Position numbers and translations under genes: made by a program. DNA of 64,000 nucleotides from Rhizobiaceae bacterium (GTDB lineage: Bacteria > Pseudomonadota > Alphaproteobacteria > Rhizobiales > Rhizobiaceae): NCBI GenBank assembly GCA_025698895.1, contig JAILWO010000002.1, forward strand, positions 248,001 to 312,000, written 5' to 3'. The notes beneath the pieces are model-generated. The model was not told the DNA's origin and made no database searches. It saw only the letters and a list, made by a program, of their open reading frames with translations. How positions within the stretch are numbered: the stretch's first letter is position 1; each line of letters opens with the position of its first letter. Below, piece by piece: positions 1 through 8,136 of the stretch.

Positions 1-2
1 CG

Positions 3-734
3 CCGCCCATGTCGGAAAGCTATGCGGGCAACTTCTTCCTGATGGGTTCGGACAATCAGGGCCGCGACGTCTTTTCGACCATCCTCTATGGCAGCCGCAT
101 CTCGCTGTTCGTCGGCTTTTCGGCCACGCTCTTCGCGCTGACGCTCGGCACAATCCTGGGGCTGACCGCCGGCTATATCGGCGGCACCACGGATGCGGCG
201 ATCATGCGCATCGCCGATATCCAGCTTTCCTTCCCGGCGATCCTGATCGCGCTGCTGATCTTCGGCATCGCGCGCGGCGTCATCCCGCCGAGCCAGCAGG
301 AACAGGCCGCGATATGGGTGCTGATCATCGCCATCGGCCTGTCCAACTGGGCGCAGTTCGCCCGCACCGTGCGCGGCGCCACCATGGTCGAGCGCCAGAA
401 GGACTATGTCGCGGCCGCCCGCATCATCGGCGTGCACCCCTTCGCGATCCTCTTGCGCCACGTCCTGCCAAACGTGCTGGGTCCGGTCCTCGTCATCGCC
501 ACGATCGGCCTGGCGCTCGCCATTATCGAGGAGGCCACACTCTCCTTCCTCGGCGTCGGCGTGCCACCGACCCAGCCATCGCTGGGCACGCTCATCCGCA
601 TCGGCCAGGGCTTCCTGTTCTCTGGCGAATGGTGGATTCTGTTCTTTCCCGCGCTGACGCTCGTTCTGTTGGCCCTGTCGGTCAACCTTCTGGGCGACTG
701 GCTGCGTGACGCACTCAATCCGAGGCTGAGATGA
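3..734 (+). CDS. Peptide ABC transporter permease, DppC/OppC type (5' end outside window)
   Basis: Inner-membrane permease of a dipeptide/oligopeptide importer. The frame is open to the left edge, so the N-terminus (first transmembrane segment and OppC N-terminal part) is missing; the family is usually about 280-300 residues and 240 are visible. Several hydrophobic segments are present, and the EAA-type loop that docks on the ATPase is visible as AAARIIGVHPFAILLRHVLP near residue 140. The stop overlaps the next start (ATGA), so it is translationally coupled to two ATPase genes. The substrate cannot be told from sequence. Confidence 0.93.
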   Translation, partial: PPMSESYAGNFFLMGSDNQGRDVFSTILYGSRISLFVGFSATLFALTLGTILGLTAGYIGGTTDAAIMRIADIQLSFPAILIALLIFGIARGVIPPSQQEQAAIWVLIIAIGLSNWAQFARTVRGATMVERQKDYVAAARIIGVHPFAILLRHVLPNVLGPVLVIATIGLALAIIEEATLSFLGVGVPPTQPSLGTLIRIGQGFLFSGEWWILFFPALTLVLLALSVNLLGDWLRDALNPRLR

Positions 735-1756
735 ACGCTGACGTGGCAAGCCTGCACGCGGAGCGTCTGGCCGCGTCCGCCCGCGAACCCTTGCTTTCGG
801 TTCGCGGCCTCACCGTGCAGTTCCCCACCCGTCGCGGCACGCTGACGGCGCTCGACGATATCTCCTTCGACATCGCGCCGGGCGAGGTGCTTGGGATGGT
901 GGGCGAGTCTGGCGCCGGCAAGTCGATGACCGGCGCCGCCATCATCGGGCTGATCGCGCCGCCCGGCCGCATCACGTCCGGCGAGATCAGGCTGGCGGGC
1001 GAGCGCATCGACAACCTTCCCTATGCGAAGCTGCGCCGCATTCGCGGCAAGCGTATCGGCATGGTCTTCCAGGACCCGCTCACCTCGCTCAATCCGCTCT
1101 ACACGGTCGCCGAGCAGATCGTCGAAACGATCCGGACTCACCTGCCGGTGTCCCGCGAGGAGGCACGCAAACGCGCGATCGCGCTGCTCGACGAGGTCGG
1201 CATCCCGGCGGCCTCGCGGCGCATCGACGATTATCCGCACCAGTTCTCCGGCGGCATGCGCCAGCGTGTGGTGATCGCCCTGGCGCTGTGCGCCGAGCCG
1301 GATCTCGTGATCGCCGATGAGCCGACCACGGCGCTGGACGTGTCGGTGCAGTCGCAGATCATCGACGTGCTCAAGCGCCTGTGCAGCGAGAAGGGCGCGG
1401 CGGTCATGCTGATCACGCACGACATGGGCGTGATCGCCGAAACGGCCGACCGGGTGGCGGTGATGTATGCCGGGCGCATCGCCGAGATCGGCAATTTCCG
1501 CGACGTCATCATGGACGCCAAGCATCCTTATACGGTCGGCCTGATGGGGTCGATCCCGTCGCTGGACGGCGATGCAGAGCGGCTGGTGCAGATTCCCGGC
1601 GCGATGCCCCGGCTGTCGGCGATCCCGCAGGGCTGCCCGTTCAACCCGCGCTGTCCCGAAGCCTTCGCGCGCTGCTTCGTGGAGCGGCCGGATCCGCTCG
1701 ACCTCGGCTCGCGCAAGGTCGCCTGCTGGCTCTACGACGAGGGGGAGGGCGCATGA
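731..1756 (+). CDS. Peptide ABC transporter ATP-binding protein, DppD/OppD type
   Basis: First of two cytoplasmic ATPases powering the peptide importer. Walker A GESGAGKS lies at residues 58-65, followed by the signature SGGMRQRV and Walker B with LVIADEPTTALD. The C-terminal oligopeptide/dipeptide extension with conserved cysteines (GCPFNPRCP) is present, which distinguishes this family from other ABC ATPases. Length 341 aa is normal. It overlaps the permease by 4 bp and the next ATPase by 4 bp. Confidence 0.95.
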   Translation: MNADVASLHAERLAASAREPLLSVRGLTVQFPTRRGTLTALDDISFDIAPGEVLGMVGESGAGKSMTGAAIIGLIAPPGRITSGEIRLAGERIDNLPYAKLRRIRGKRIGMVFQDPLTSLNPLYTVAEQIVETIRTHLPVSREEARKRAIALLDEVGIPAASRRIDDYPHQFSGGMRQRVVIALALCAEPDLVIADEPTTALDVSVQSQIIDVLKRLCSEKGAAVMLITHDMGVIAETADRVAVMYAGRIAEIGNFRDVIMDAKHPYTVGLMGSIPSLDGDAERLVQIPGAMPRLSAIPQGCPFNPRCPEAFARCFVERPDPLDLGSRKVACWLYDEGEGA

Positions 1757-2778
1757 GCGGGCCGCTTCTGGAAGTCAGGAACCTGTCCTGCTCGTTCGAC
1801 GTGTCCAAGCCCTGGCTCAACCGCGTCATCGAAGGTTCGCCCAAGGCCTACCTGAAGGCTGTCGACGATGTGTCGTTTTCGGTAGACCGCGGCGAGACCT
1901 TCGCGCTGGTGGGCGAATCGGGATCGGGGAAGTCCACTATCGCGCGCCTGATCGTAGGGCTCATCAAGCCGACCTCCGGCGACATTCTGTTCGAGGGCAA
2001 GTCCCTGAAGGCCGGGCTGGAAGGCGGTGAGGCACGCCGCCTGCGCCGCCGGTTCCAGATGATCTTCCAGGATCCGTTCGCGAGCCTCAATCCGCGCTGG
2101 CGCGTCTCTTCGGTGATCGGTGAGCCGCTCAGGGTGTTCGAGCGCGGCCTTTCGGCCGCCGACAGGCGAAAGCGCGTCGGCGAACTGTTGAGCCTAGTCG
2201 GGCTTTCGCCGGAGGACGGCGTCAAGTTCCCGCACGAGTTTTCCGGCGGCCAGCGCCAGCGCGTGGCGATCGCCCGCGCGCTGGCGGCGCGGCCGGACTT
2301 CATCGTCTGCGACGAGCCGACCTCGGCGTTGGACGTTTCGGTTCAGGCGCAGATCCTCAATCTGATGAAGGACTTGCAGTCCGAATTCGGATTGACCTAC
2401 ATTTTCATCAGCCACGATCTGTCGGTCGTGCGCCACATGGCCAACCGCATCGGGGTGCTCTATCTCGGCCGCCTGGCCGAAGTCGCGCCGCCGCGCACGC
2501 TGTTCTCCGCGCCGTCGCACCCCTATACGCGCATGCTGCTCGACGCCGTGCCGGACCTGGAGATGACCGGGCGGGGCCGCCGTCGCGTCGAAGGCGAAAT
2601 CCCCAACCCGATCGCCCCGCCGCCGGGCTGCACCTTCCATCCGCGGTGCCCGCACGCGTTCGACCGCTGCCGCGTCGAGAAGCCCGAGTTGAAGCCCTCG
2701 CCGACAGGAGCGTTCGCGTCATGCCACGGGGTGGAGGAGGGGCGGATCGACGTGATGCCGGCCGGCGCGCCGGCGTAG
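1753..2778 (+). CDS. Peptide ABC transporter ATP-binding protein, DppF/OppF type
   Basis: Second ATPase of the importer, 341 aa from the ATG at 1753, which overlaps the stop of the preceding gene as ATGA. The frame is open further upstream, but homology-like sequence begins only at MSGPLLEVRNLSC. Walker A GESGSGKST, signature SGGQRQRVAIARAL and Walker B FIVCDEPTSALD are intact, and the C-terminus carries the GCTFHPRCP cysteine motif of OppF/DppF. It is the last gene of this operon in the window. Confidence 0.95.
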   Translation: MSGPLLEVRNLSCSFDVSKPWLNRVIEGSPKAYLKAVDDVSFSVDRGETFALVGESGSGKSTIARLIVGLIKPTSGDILFEGKSLKAGLEGGEARRLRRRFQMIFQDPFASLNPRWRVSSVIGEPLRVFERGLSAADRRKRVGELLSLVGLSPEDGVKFPHEFSGGQRQRVAIARALAARPDFIVCDEPTSALDVSVQAQILNLMKDLQSEFGLTYIFISHDLSVVRHMANRIGVLYLGRLAEVAPPRTLFSAPSHPYTRMLLDAVPDLEMTGRGRRRVEGEIPNPIAPPPGCTFHPRCPHAFDRCRVEKPELKPSPTGAFASCHGVEEGRIDVMPAGAPA

Positions 2779-2813
2779 CGGCAAGGACCGCGCCCGACGA
2801 TGCCCGCTTACGG

Positions 2814-3449
2814 TCACCCGCGATCCATGGCTCGCGTGCGGCGCACCGGAACCTGCAGCCCCACGGCCGCCGAGCGAAGCTCCGAATAGCGCGCCTGCCT
2901 GCCGGGCGGGTTGCGGAAGTTGTCCACCTTGTGACCGAAGGCGGTGTCGCTCACCATGGCGGCGCCATCCGGGGGTAGAAACCAGCCGAGGCGAAACTCC
3001 ACCGAAGAGGCCGCCACGTCTTCGGCCAGTGGCGTGTTGTCGTGGTACTCCAGATAGGGCCGCACCGGCACCGGCAGCGACAGGCTTTCCTCGACGGCTC
3101 GCCCCGGATCCAGACGTGTCATGTACGGGGCGACGAGATTGGTCGGGGACCGATCCCGCGGGATGACCGGCATGATTTTCGCGACGACCAACCGTCCGTT
3201 TCCTTCCAGCCAGGAGTAGACGTGATCCTGGTCGATGACGGGCCGGGCGCCCGCGCGATGCAGCTTGTTTGTGACGAAGATCGGTTTGCCGCCGGTGTTC
3301 GTCACGCGATAGGCAATCGACAGCGCCTTGTCCGACAGGGCAATGCGGGCGTCGAAACCCGGCGCGGCGTCGGCATCAGACATGGTGATACCGCCTCCCG
3401 CCAGAGTGGCCGCCATGCCCGTCAGAAGCAGGCGTCGATCGAAGCTCAT
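2814..3449 (-). CDS. Exported protein of unknown function, downstream of a T6SS-type effector
   Basis: 211 aa. The N-terminus MSFDRRLLLTGMAATLAGG looks like a Tat or Sec signal peptide, so the mature protein is probably periplasmic. The mature part alternates short hydrophobic strands and has the look of a beta-sandwich (phrases such as YRVTNTGGKPIFV and SLSLPVPVRPYLEY), but I recognise no family. It starts 12 bp after the stop of the prePAAR/metallopeptidase gene and is clearly in its operon. That position is where an immunity or accessory protein would sit; this is inference only. Confidence 0.72.
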   Translation of the reverse strand: MSFDRRLLLTGMAATLAGGGITMSDADAAPGFDARIALSDKALSIAYRVTNTGGKPIFVTNKLHRAGARPVIDQDHVYSWLEGNGRLVVAKIMPVIPRDRSPTNLVAPYMTRLDPGRAVEESLSLPVPVRPYLEYHDNTPLAEDVAASSVEFRLGWFLPPDGAAMVSDTAFGHKVDNFRNPPGRQARYSELRSAAVGLQVPVRRTRAMDRG

Positions 3450-3461
3450 GGGGAAAGATCC

Positions 3462-4433
3462 TTACCATGGTGCGCCGCCCGGCCAGTTGGGCGGATAGTA
3501 GGACGGCCTTCGTGGGACGCCAAGGTCGTCCCGGAGCGAGTTCTCCGTCGGAACGTCGGCGCTGTGATCGGGAACCGTCTGGGTCGTCCCGTCGGGGGCT
3601 GTGACGGATGTGCCGCCGGCGCCGACGGTCGCCCGCTCCTCGCCGCGATTGGATGAGCCGGTCTGGCCCGGATAGCTGTCGTGAGGGCCGTCGTGATGTG
3701 TGCCGGTCGCGTTGTGGTGCGCATGGACGAGTTCGTGGCCGAGCACGATCGTCGGCGTCTGGTGCGGATCGGTCGGCGACGAATAGGTCGGGTTCCACGA
3801 CACGGTGCTGTCGGACCCCTCGGAAGGATCGTGCGAGGCGTCGTGGTCGTCGGCGCTGCAATAGCCGTTCTGGTCGGCTGTCGGCACGATCGTCACGGTG
3901 TTTCCGCTCGCGGCGATGTCGTTGATGATCACCTGCCCCGTACGTGTGCCGTAGAGCGTCGCCATCGCCTTCTGGACCTCGGTCACGAAGGCCGTGTCGC
4001 CCTGGATATTGAACGGGATGAGCACGACCGGACCGCCGATCAGCACGTTCGGCTGGCCGGTCGAGATCTCGGCCGCGCAGAAGGTCTTGTCGCTGATCCG
4101 GGCCGCGGGAAGTCCCCCCACCAGCACCGTGGACGATCCGGTCACGATCGTGTTGGGGTTGGTGAAGTGGATGATGCACTGGTGCAGATCGAGGACGCGC
4201 GCGCTGGGCAGGAAGCCGACCAGAACCGGCGGGAAGCAGGGCGGTATGATGGTTCCTGTCGGGATGTTGAGAAGCATCGCTCCGGCGATGGCGCCGACCG
4301 CCGCCCCGGCCAGCGCTCCCACGGGACCCAGCGCCAGCCCGCCTACCAGGGCGCCGGCGGCCGCGCCGACGAGCGCGCCAGCGGATGCATGGCTGGTCCT
4401 GTCCGTCAACCTTGCCGCCGGCATCCCGCTCAT
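3462..4433 (-). CDS. prePAAR/PAAR-like protein with C-terminal M91-like zinc metallopeptidase domain (putative T6SS effector)
   Basis: 323 aa. Residues 6-15, AARLTDRTSH, match the prePAAR pattern AARxxDxxxH. Residues 18-54 are a long Ala/Gly-rich hydrophobic stretch of the kind EagR chaperones shield. Residues 55-140 resemble a PAAR spike cap. The C-terminal part contains GHELVHAHH with HExxH at 233-237, a downstream GEERATVG (Glu 265/266) and TENSLRDDLG near 296. This arrangement fits the NleD-like M91 metallopeptidase domain found in polymorphic toxins. The start overlaps the stop of the EagR-like gene (ATGA). No other T6SS gene lies in the window. Domain assignments are from motifs, not a search. 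Confidence 0.85.
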   Translation of the reverse strand: MSGMPAARLTDRTSHASAGALVGAAAGALVGGLALGPVGALAGAAVGAIAGAMLLNIPTGTIIPPCFPPVLVGFLPSARVLDLHQCIIHFTNPNTIVTGSSTVLVGGLPAARISDKTFCAAEISTGQPNVLIGGPVVLIPFNIQGDTAFVTEVQKAMATLYGTRTGQVIINDIAASGNTVTIVPTADQNGYCSADDHDASHDPSEGSDSTVSWNPTYSSPTDPHQTPTIVLGHELVHAHHNATGTHHDGPHDSYPGQTGSSNRGEERATVGAGGTSVTAPDGTTQTVPDHSADVPTENSLRDDLGVPRRPSYYPPNWPGGAPW

Positions 4434-4864
4434 GATGGAGTTCCGGGACCGGGTATGAACCCCTGAATCAGTTCCGGGGCCATCGCGACGAGGCTGTCAT
4501 AGCCGTTGGCATCGGCCGTCAGCGTCATCGTCCACATATAGTCGCCGCCGGGCAGATAGGCCTGGCATTGACGGATCTCCGTGTCGTGCTGCCGCCACCG
4601 GTATTCGCGGACGGGAACGCTGCGCCCGTCGGCCTCGTACCACGCGAAACGAATTTCCTCGTAGCTTTCCAGCGCGCCTTGAAGCACCTCGCCCTGACGC
4701 GCCGCATACTCCTCCGCCGACACCGCCCGTCCGGAGGGATCGGCGGTGATGGTGACGGATCGTCCGGGCGTGCCGACCGTATGCTCCACGAAGGAGACCG
4801 ACATGTTGGAGCACCAACTGTCGGCGATCGTGAACGCCCCATGCTGGCCAAATCGCAATTCCAT
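4430..4864 (-). CDS. EagR-type (DUF1795/DcrB-like) T6SS effector chaperone
   Basis: 144 aa, the usual size of Eag chaperones, which bind the hydrophobic N-terminal segment of prePAAR effectors and help load them on VgrG. The sequence shows the DUF1795-like pattern: an N-terminal strand region, SVTITADPSG, then EYRWRQHDTEIRQCQAYLPG and WTMTLTAD. It ends 4 bp inside the prePAAR gene, the classical genetic arrangement for this pair. A purine-rich AGAGG sits just before the ATG. Assigned by pattern and context. Confidence 0.8.
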   Translation of the reverse strand: MELRFGQHGAFTIADSWCSNMSVSFVEHTVGTPGRSVTITADPSGRAVSAEEYAARQGEVLQGALESYEEIRFAWYEADGRSVPVREYRWRQHDTEIRQCQAYLPGGDYMWTMTLTADANGYDSLVAMAPELIQGFIPGPGTPS

Positions 4865-4949
4865 GGTGAACCTCTGACTGAGGCTCCATGTTAGCCAAAG
4901 CGAAAATGCCGGCTATGAAATGAATCACGCTCGGGGGGCGGTGTGGCCT

Positions 4950-5234
4950 CTATCGACCGTTCGTGATCGGCCCCGTGCCGATCTCAAAGGAAACCGATCC
5001 CGAAATCGTCACGTCCCAGTCGCCGACGCGGTAGGTCCCCGGCGCGCCGGGAAGGCGGTCGGGCTCCGGTTCCGGCGGCAGGCCGCGCGCGTCCTCGTCG
5101 ACGATGCGATGGCCTTCCTCGACCCCCGGCAGATCGCGCGCATGCGGGCGCTCCCCGGCAAGGGCGGTCGGCACCGTCGTCACTGCAACAAGCAGCGAGG
5201 CACCCGAAGCAATCACTATCGGACCGATCTTCAT
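4950..5234 (-). CDS. Small exported protein of unknown function
   Basis: 94 aa with a clear signal peptide (MKIGPIVIASGASLLVAVTT, cleavage probably after ALA). The mature part is acidic and proline-rich, then YRVGDWDVTISGSVSFEIGTG, which suggests a short beta-rich C-terminus that might resemble the start of an outer-membrane strand. It lies 85 bp upstream of the EagR-like gene on the same strand and may belong to the same transcription unit. No family recognised. Confidence 0.6.
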   Translation of the reverse strand: MKIGPIVIASGASLLVAVTTVPTALAGERPHARDLPGVEEGHRIVDEDARGLPPEPEPDRLPGAPGTYRVGDWDVTISGSVSFEIGTGPITNGR

Positions 5235-5292
5235 GGCGTCACATTATCCGCTTCGAAAGGCTGGGCCAAGGCGCTCGCGTCGAATTGAGCTG

Positions 5293-5655
5293 TCAGTGGC
5301 ATACGACCCGCACCCGGCCGGTGGTGCCCGTTTCCTCGCGGCAGGCGAGCGCGACGCGCGGGGAGGGTTGCGCCGCCGCGGGGCGCGCGGCCGGCCGTCG
5401 TTGGGTACGGGCGATCTGGCGCCGGGGAGGCGGTTCGGCTCGCGCGGGCTGGGCCGGGAAGATGCGTTCGGCGACGCGCGGACCGGGTTCGGTCGGTGTG
5501 CGAGCGATCGCAACGCGCGGCAGGGCTCCGGTGCGCACCACCTTGGTCTGGTAGACCGGAACGATGCTGCCGTCATGGGTTCGGGTACATCCGGCGAGCG
5601 GAACCGTTGCGAGCATCATCGCCGCGGGCAAAAGGACAAGAACTGATCGGGACAT
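5293..5655 (-). CDS. Small putative lipoprotein
   Basis: 120 aa from the ATG at 5655; a longer open frame exists, but this start gives a proper signal sequence with lipobox LAGC near residue 22. The mature part is Arg/Pro/Ala-rich and low in complexity, ending in VALACREETGTTGRVRVVCH with two cysteines. Nothing catalytic can be seen. It is 58 bp upstream of the small exported protein at 4950, same strand. Confidence 0.62.
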   Translation of the reverse strand: MSRSVLVLLPAAMMLATVPLAGCTRTHDGSIVPVYQTKVVRTGALPRVAIARTPTEPGPRVAERIFPAQPARAEPPPRRQIARTQRRPAARPAAAQPSPRVALACREETGTTGRVRVVCH

Positions 5656-5816
5656 GGCCGGACCGTAGGTTTCGTGCGTCGAGACGCACCCTGTCTCCCC
5701 CGCCGCCACGACAAGGTGACGCGATTGCGGCAAGAGTCGGGCGAAGCAAGCAGAATTCAGGCGGGAAGGTGGTGCCGAGTGCTGTCAGTGGCTAACGGGT
5801 CTCTTGAAGCGCCATC

Positions 5817-6719
5817 TTACGCCGCGTAATCTGAATTCTTCAGCCGGTCCATGAGCCATCGACCTGCCATTCCGGGAGGCTTCGCCGCCCGATAGATGAT
5901 CGAAAGCGGCATGGTGTACTCATCGGCCTGCGCATCTTCGAGCTGCAGCTGCACCAGCTTTCCGGAGGCCAGGTCTGCCTCGATTGCACCCCGGGGCATG
6001 CTGCCCCAACCCAATCCGGCCCGCAGGAAGCTGAGCTTCGCGCCAAGATCGGCAAGCCGCCACGTTCTGTTTGAAAATACGCCAAACTCCCGCCCACTGG
6101 AAAGGTTGGTCCGGTCCGTCAAAACCAGCTGGACATGCTCCTCCAGGACAGAGCGCGGTATAGGTCCAGTGATCGCGCACAGAGGATGGTGAGGTGCCGC
6201 CACCATGATCGTGCGAACGCTTAGAACTCTTTCCTTCACGAGGTCTGGTGATGTCGTTGGCAGCGAGCCGACGATGCCAAAATCGCAGACGCCGTCGATG
6301 ACCGGCTTAAGGACCGCACCCAGCGCCTCCACGTAAAGGCGCAGTGGCGTTTCAGGAAAGACCGCCCGAAACTCACGCACGGCGCTCGTCAGGATCTCGA
6401 TCGGGAACATGACGTCGATCACGGCGGAAACCTCGGGCTCAAGCCCATCGACGAGGCGGCGGGCCTTCGCCTTGAACAAATCCATGGACCCGGCAACATC
6501 GCGCGCCTCCAGAAGGAGTGCGCGCCCCTGCTCGGTCAGCGTGGGCCTGCGGGTGGATCGGTCAAACAGCAGGATGCCAAGCTGCGCTTCAAGGTTTCCC
6601 AGGGTTTGGCTGACGACCGATTGCGCGCGGTTCAGTTTCCGTCCCGCGGCCGAAAAGCTGCCCTCATCGGCGGCCGCGATGAAGGTGCGAAGCTGGTCGA
6701 GGGTGACGCCGTCCAACAT
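5817..6719 (-). CDS. LysR-family transcriptional regulator
   Basis: About 300 aa. The winged helix-turn-helix is at the N-terminus (LDQLRTFIAAADEGSFSAAG, then RAQSVVSQTLGNLEAQLG and LFDRSTRRPTLTEQG), followed by the effector-binding domain. The ATG at 6719 has a GGGAG 5 nt upstream; an upstream ATG at 6743 has no such site. It is divergent from the DoxX/FMN-reductase pair, with about 64 bp between the starts, so it probably controls that pair and itself. Confidence 0.93.
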   Translation of the reverse strand: MLDGVTLDQLRTFIAAADEGSFSAAGRKLNRAQSVVSQTLGNLEAQLGILLFDRSTRRPTLTEQGRALLLEARDVAGSMDLFKAKARRLVDGLEPEVSAVIDVMFPIEILTSAVREFRAVFPETPLRLYVEALGAVLKPVIDGVCDFGIVGSLPTTSPDLVKERVLSVRTIMVAAPHHPLCAITGPIPRSVLEEHVQLVLTDRTNLSSGREFGVFSNRTWRLADLGAKLSFLRAGLGWGSMPRGAIEADLASGKLVQLQLEDAQADEYTMPLSIIYRAAKPPGMAGRWLMDRLKNSDYAA

Positions 6720-6783
6720 ATCCTCTCTCCCGATAGTTTCCATCGATTTATATAGGCTGGTTGGATGGTCCGGAAGAGCTTAG

Positions 6784-7209
6784 ATGCCTGCATTGAAGAA
6801 CGCAGGGTTTCTCATGTCCAACAAATCACCTGGAAAAGCCGCCAATATCGTCGGCTGGATTCTCCAGAGCGTGCTCGCTCTTGCATTCCTCGCCGCCGGC
6901 GGCGCGAAACTCGCCGGTGCGCCTATGATGGTTGAAACCTTCGAATTCGTCGGTCTTGGCCAGTGGTTCCGCTATGCCACCGCCGTGATCGAAATTGCCG
7001 GGGCCATTGCTCTGCTCGCCCCCGGCTTCACGGTACTGGGCGCCGTGATTCTGTCGGTCACCATGGTTGGTGCGATCATTGCGCACCTGACCGTTATTCC
7101 TTCGAGCTTCGCCCCGGCGCTTGTTCTGCTCGTGCTGCTGCTCGTCGTCCTGTGGCTGCGTCGCGACCAGATCCCCGAATTGCGCACCCGCCTTGCAGGC
7201 GCCGCATAA
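6784..7209 (+). CDS. DoxX-family membrane protein
   Basis: 141 aa with four hydrophobic segments typical of DoxX/DoxD-like proteins: ILQSVLALAFLAAGGAKLAG, the segment around ATAVIEIAGAIALLAPG, VLGAVILSVTMVGAIIAHL and the C-terminal LVLLVLLLVVLWL. GGAKLAG after the first segment is characteristic. DoxX proteins often accompany quinone/flavin redox enzymes. A second in-frame ATG at 6814 also has an AGGG upstream and is a possible start. It lies 74 bp before an FMN reductase, in a probable operon divergent from a LysR gene. Confidence 0.88.
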   Translation: MPALKNAGFLMSNKSPGKAANIVGWILQSVLALAFLAAGGAKLAGAPMMVETFEFVGLGQWFRYATAVIEIAGAIALLAPGFTVLGAVILSVTMVGAIIAHLTVIPSSFAPALVLLVLLLVVLWLRRDQIPELRTRLAGAA

Positions 7210-7283
7210 GGCGAAGCCCGAAAACATCTCGCACGAACGTTCCCCGCCGCTGGCGGGGAGCCATCAGAAATCAGAGGTTCAAA

Positions 7284-7856
7284 ATGACGGATTCCAAACT
7301 CAAGGTCGGCATCGTCGCCGGCAGCACCCGGCCTGGCCGTAAGGCGGAAGCGGTGGCCCAGTGGGTCCTGGACATCGCCAATGCGCGTGGCGATGCCGAC
7401 TATGAACTGGTGGACGTCGCGTCCTTCAACCTGCCGCTTCTCGACGAACCCATGCCGCCCTCCATGGGGCAGTACGCAAACGACCACACCAAGGCCTGGG
7501 CGCAAAAGATCGGTTCGCTCGACGCCTTCGTTTTCGTGACCCCTGAGTACAACCGCGGTACATCCGGTGCGCTCAAGAACGCCTTGGACTTTATCTATGC
7601 GGAGTGGAACAACAAATCGGCGGGCTTTGTCGGTTATGGCTCCGCCGGCGGCACCCGTGCGATCGAACATCTGCGCGGCTATATGGGTGAATTGCAAGTC
7701 GCCGACGTCCGGGCCCAGGTCAATCTCTCCCTGATCGAGGACTTCGAGCACTGGACCGTCCTCAAGCCGCGTCCCCATCATGCAGAGGCCGTCGGCGCGA
7801 TGCTTGACCAGGTCATCGGCTGGGGCAAAGCCCTCAAGGTCGCCTACAGGTCGTAG
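7284..7856 (+). CDS. NADPH-dependent FMN reductase / flavodoxin-fold quinone reductase
   Basis: 190 aa from the ATG at 7284. The flavodoxin-like fold shows the phosphate loop GSTRPGRKAEAVAQW near residue 13, and TPEYNRGTSGALKNALDF around residue 90, the flavin-binding signature of the NADPH-dependent FMN reductase family (YieF/ChrR-like). It is likely to be cytoplasmic and to reduce quinones, azo compounds or similar electrophiles. Downstream of DoxX, and followed by a hairpin terminator. Confidence 0.92.
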   Translation: MTDSKLKVGIVAGSTRPGRKAEAVAQWVLDIANARGDADYELVDVASFNLPLLDEPMPPSMGQYANDHTKAWAQKIGSLDAFVFVTPEYNRGTSGALKNALDFIYAEWNNKSAGFVGYGSAGGTRAIEHLRGYMGELQVADVRAQVNLSLIEDFEHWTVLKPRPHHAEAVGAMLDQVIGWGKALKVAYRS

Positions 7857-7864
7857 CAATACGG

Positions 7865-7895
7865 CGGTGCAGATGTCTTGGCGGCATCTGCACCG
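7865..7895 (+). terminator. Inverted repeat behind the FMN reductase gene
   Basis: Perfect 11-bp stem (CGGTGCAGATG / CATCTGCACCG) with a 9-nt loop, 8 bp after the stop codon. No U-run follows, so it may be a weak or Rho-assisted terminator. The rest of the stretch to 8136 holds no gene I can support. Confidence 0.6.
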
Positions 7896-8136
7896 AGCAG
7901 AAGCAAGGGCTGCACCAGGTGCTGAGGTGCCATGCCCGCGGCAGCCGGCCTTTTGCGGCAGGCGTTATGCCGAGGCTGAAGAAACTGCTCGCGCTGACAT
8001 AACGACCTCGCGGCGATCCATGGGTTGTCCGAGCGACTGACGCTGGACGGCACAGGAATTTCTTTCGCCACTCCAGAAGTCACCCCGCGCTCAAGCCGCC
8101 GCTCACCTTCGGAAACGCTTTATCGGAAATGAAGGA

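Noticed and set aside
404-1525. Long open frame on the minus strand opposite the peptide transporter ATPase gene
   Set aside because: Product is Arg/His/Asp-rich with no domain; typical antisense shadow of a GC-rich gene.
2814-5655. Complete type VI secretion locus
   Set aside because: No tssB/C, tssJ-M, hcp, vgrG or clpV-like gene occurs in the window; only the chaperone and effector part is present.
7857-8136. Gene fragment between the FMN reductase and SDR genes
   Set aside because: Open frames in this gap have no domain and no ribosome-binding site; only the hairpin at 7865 is convincing.
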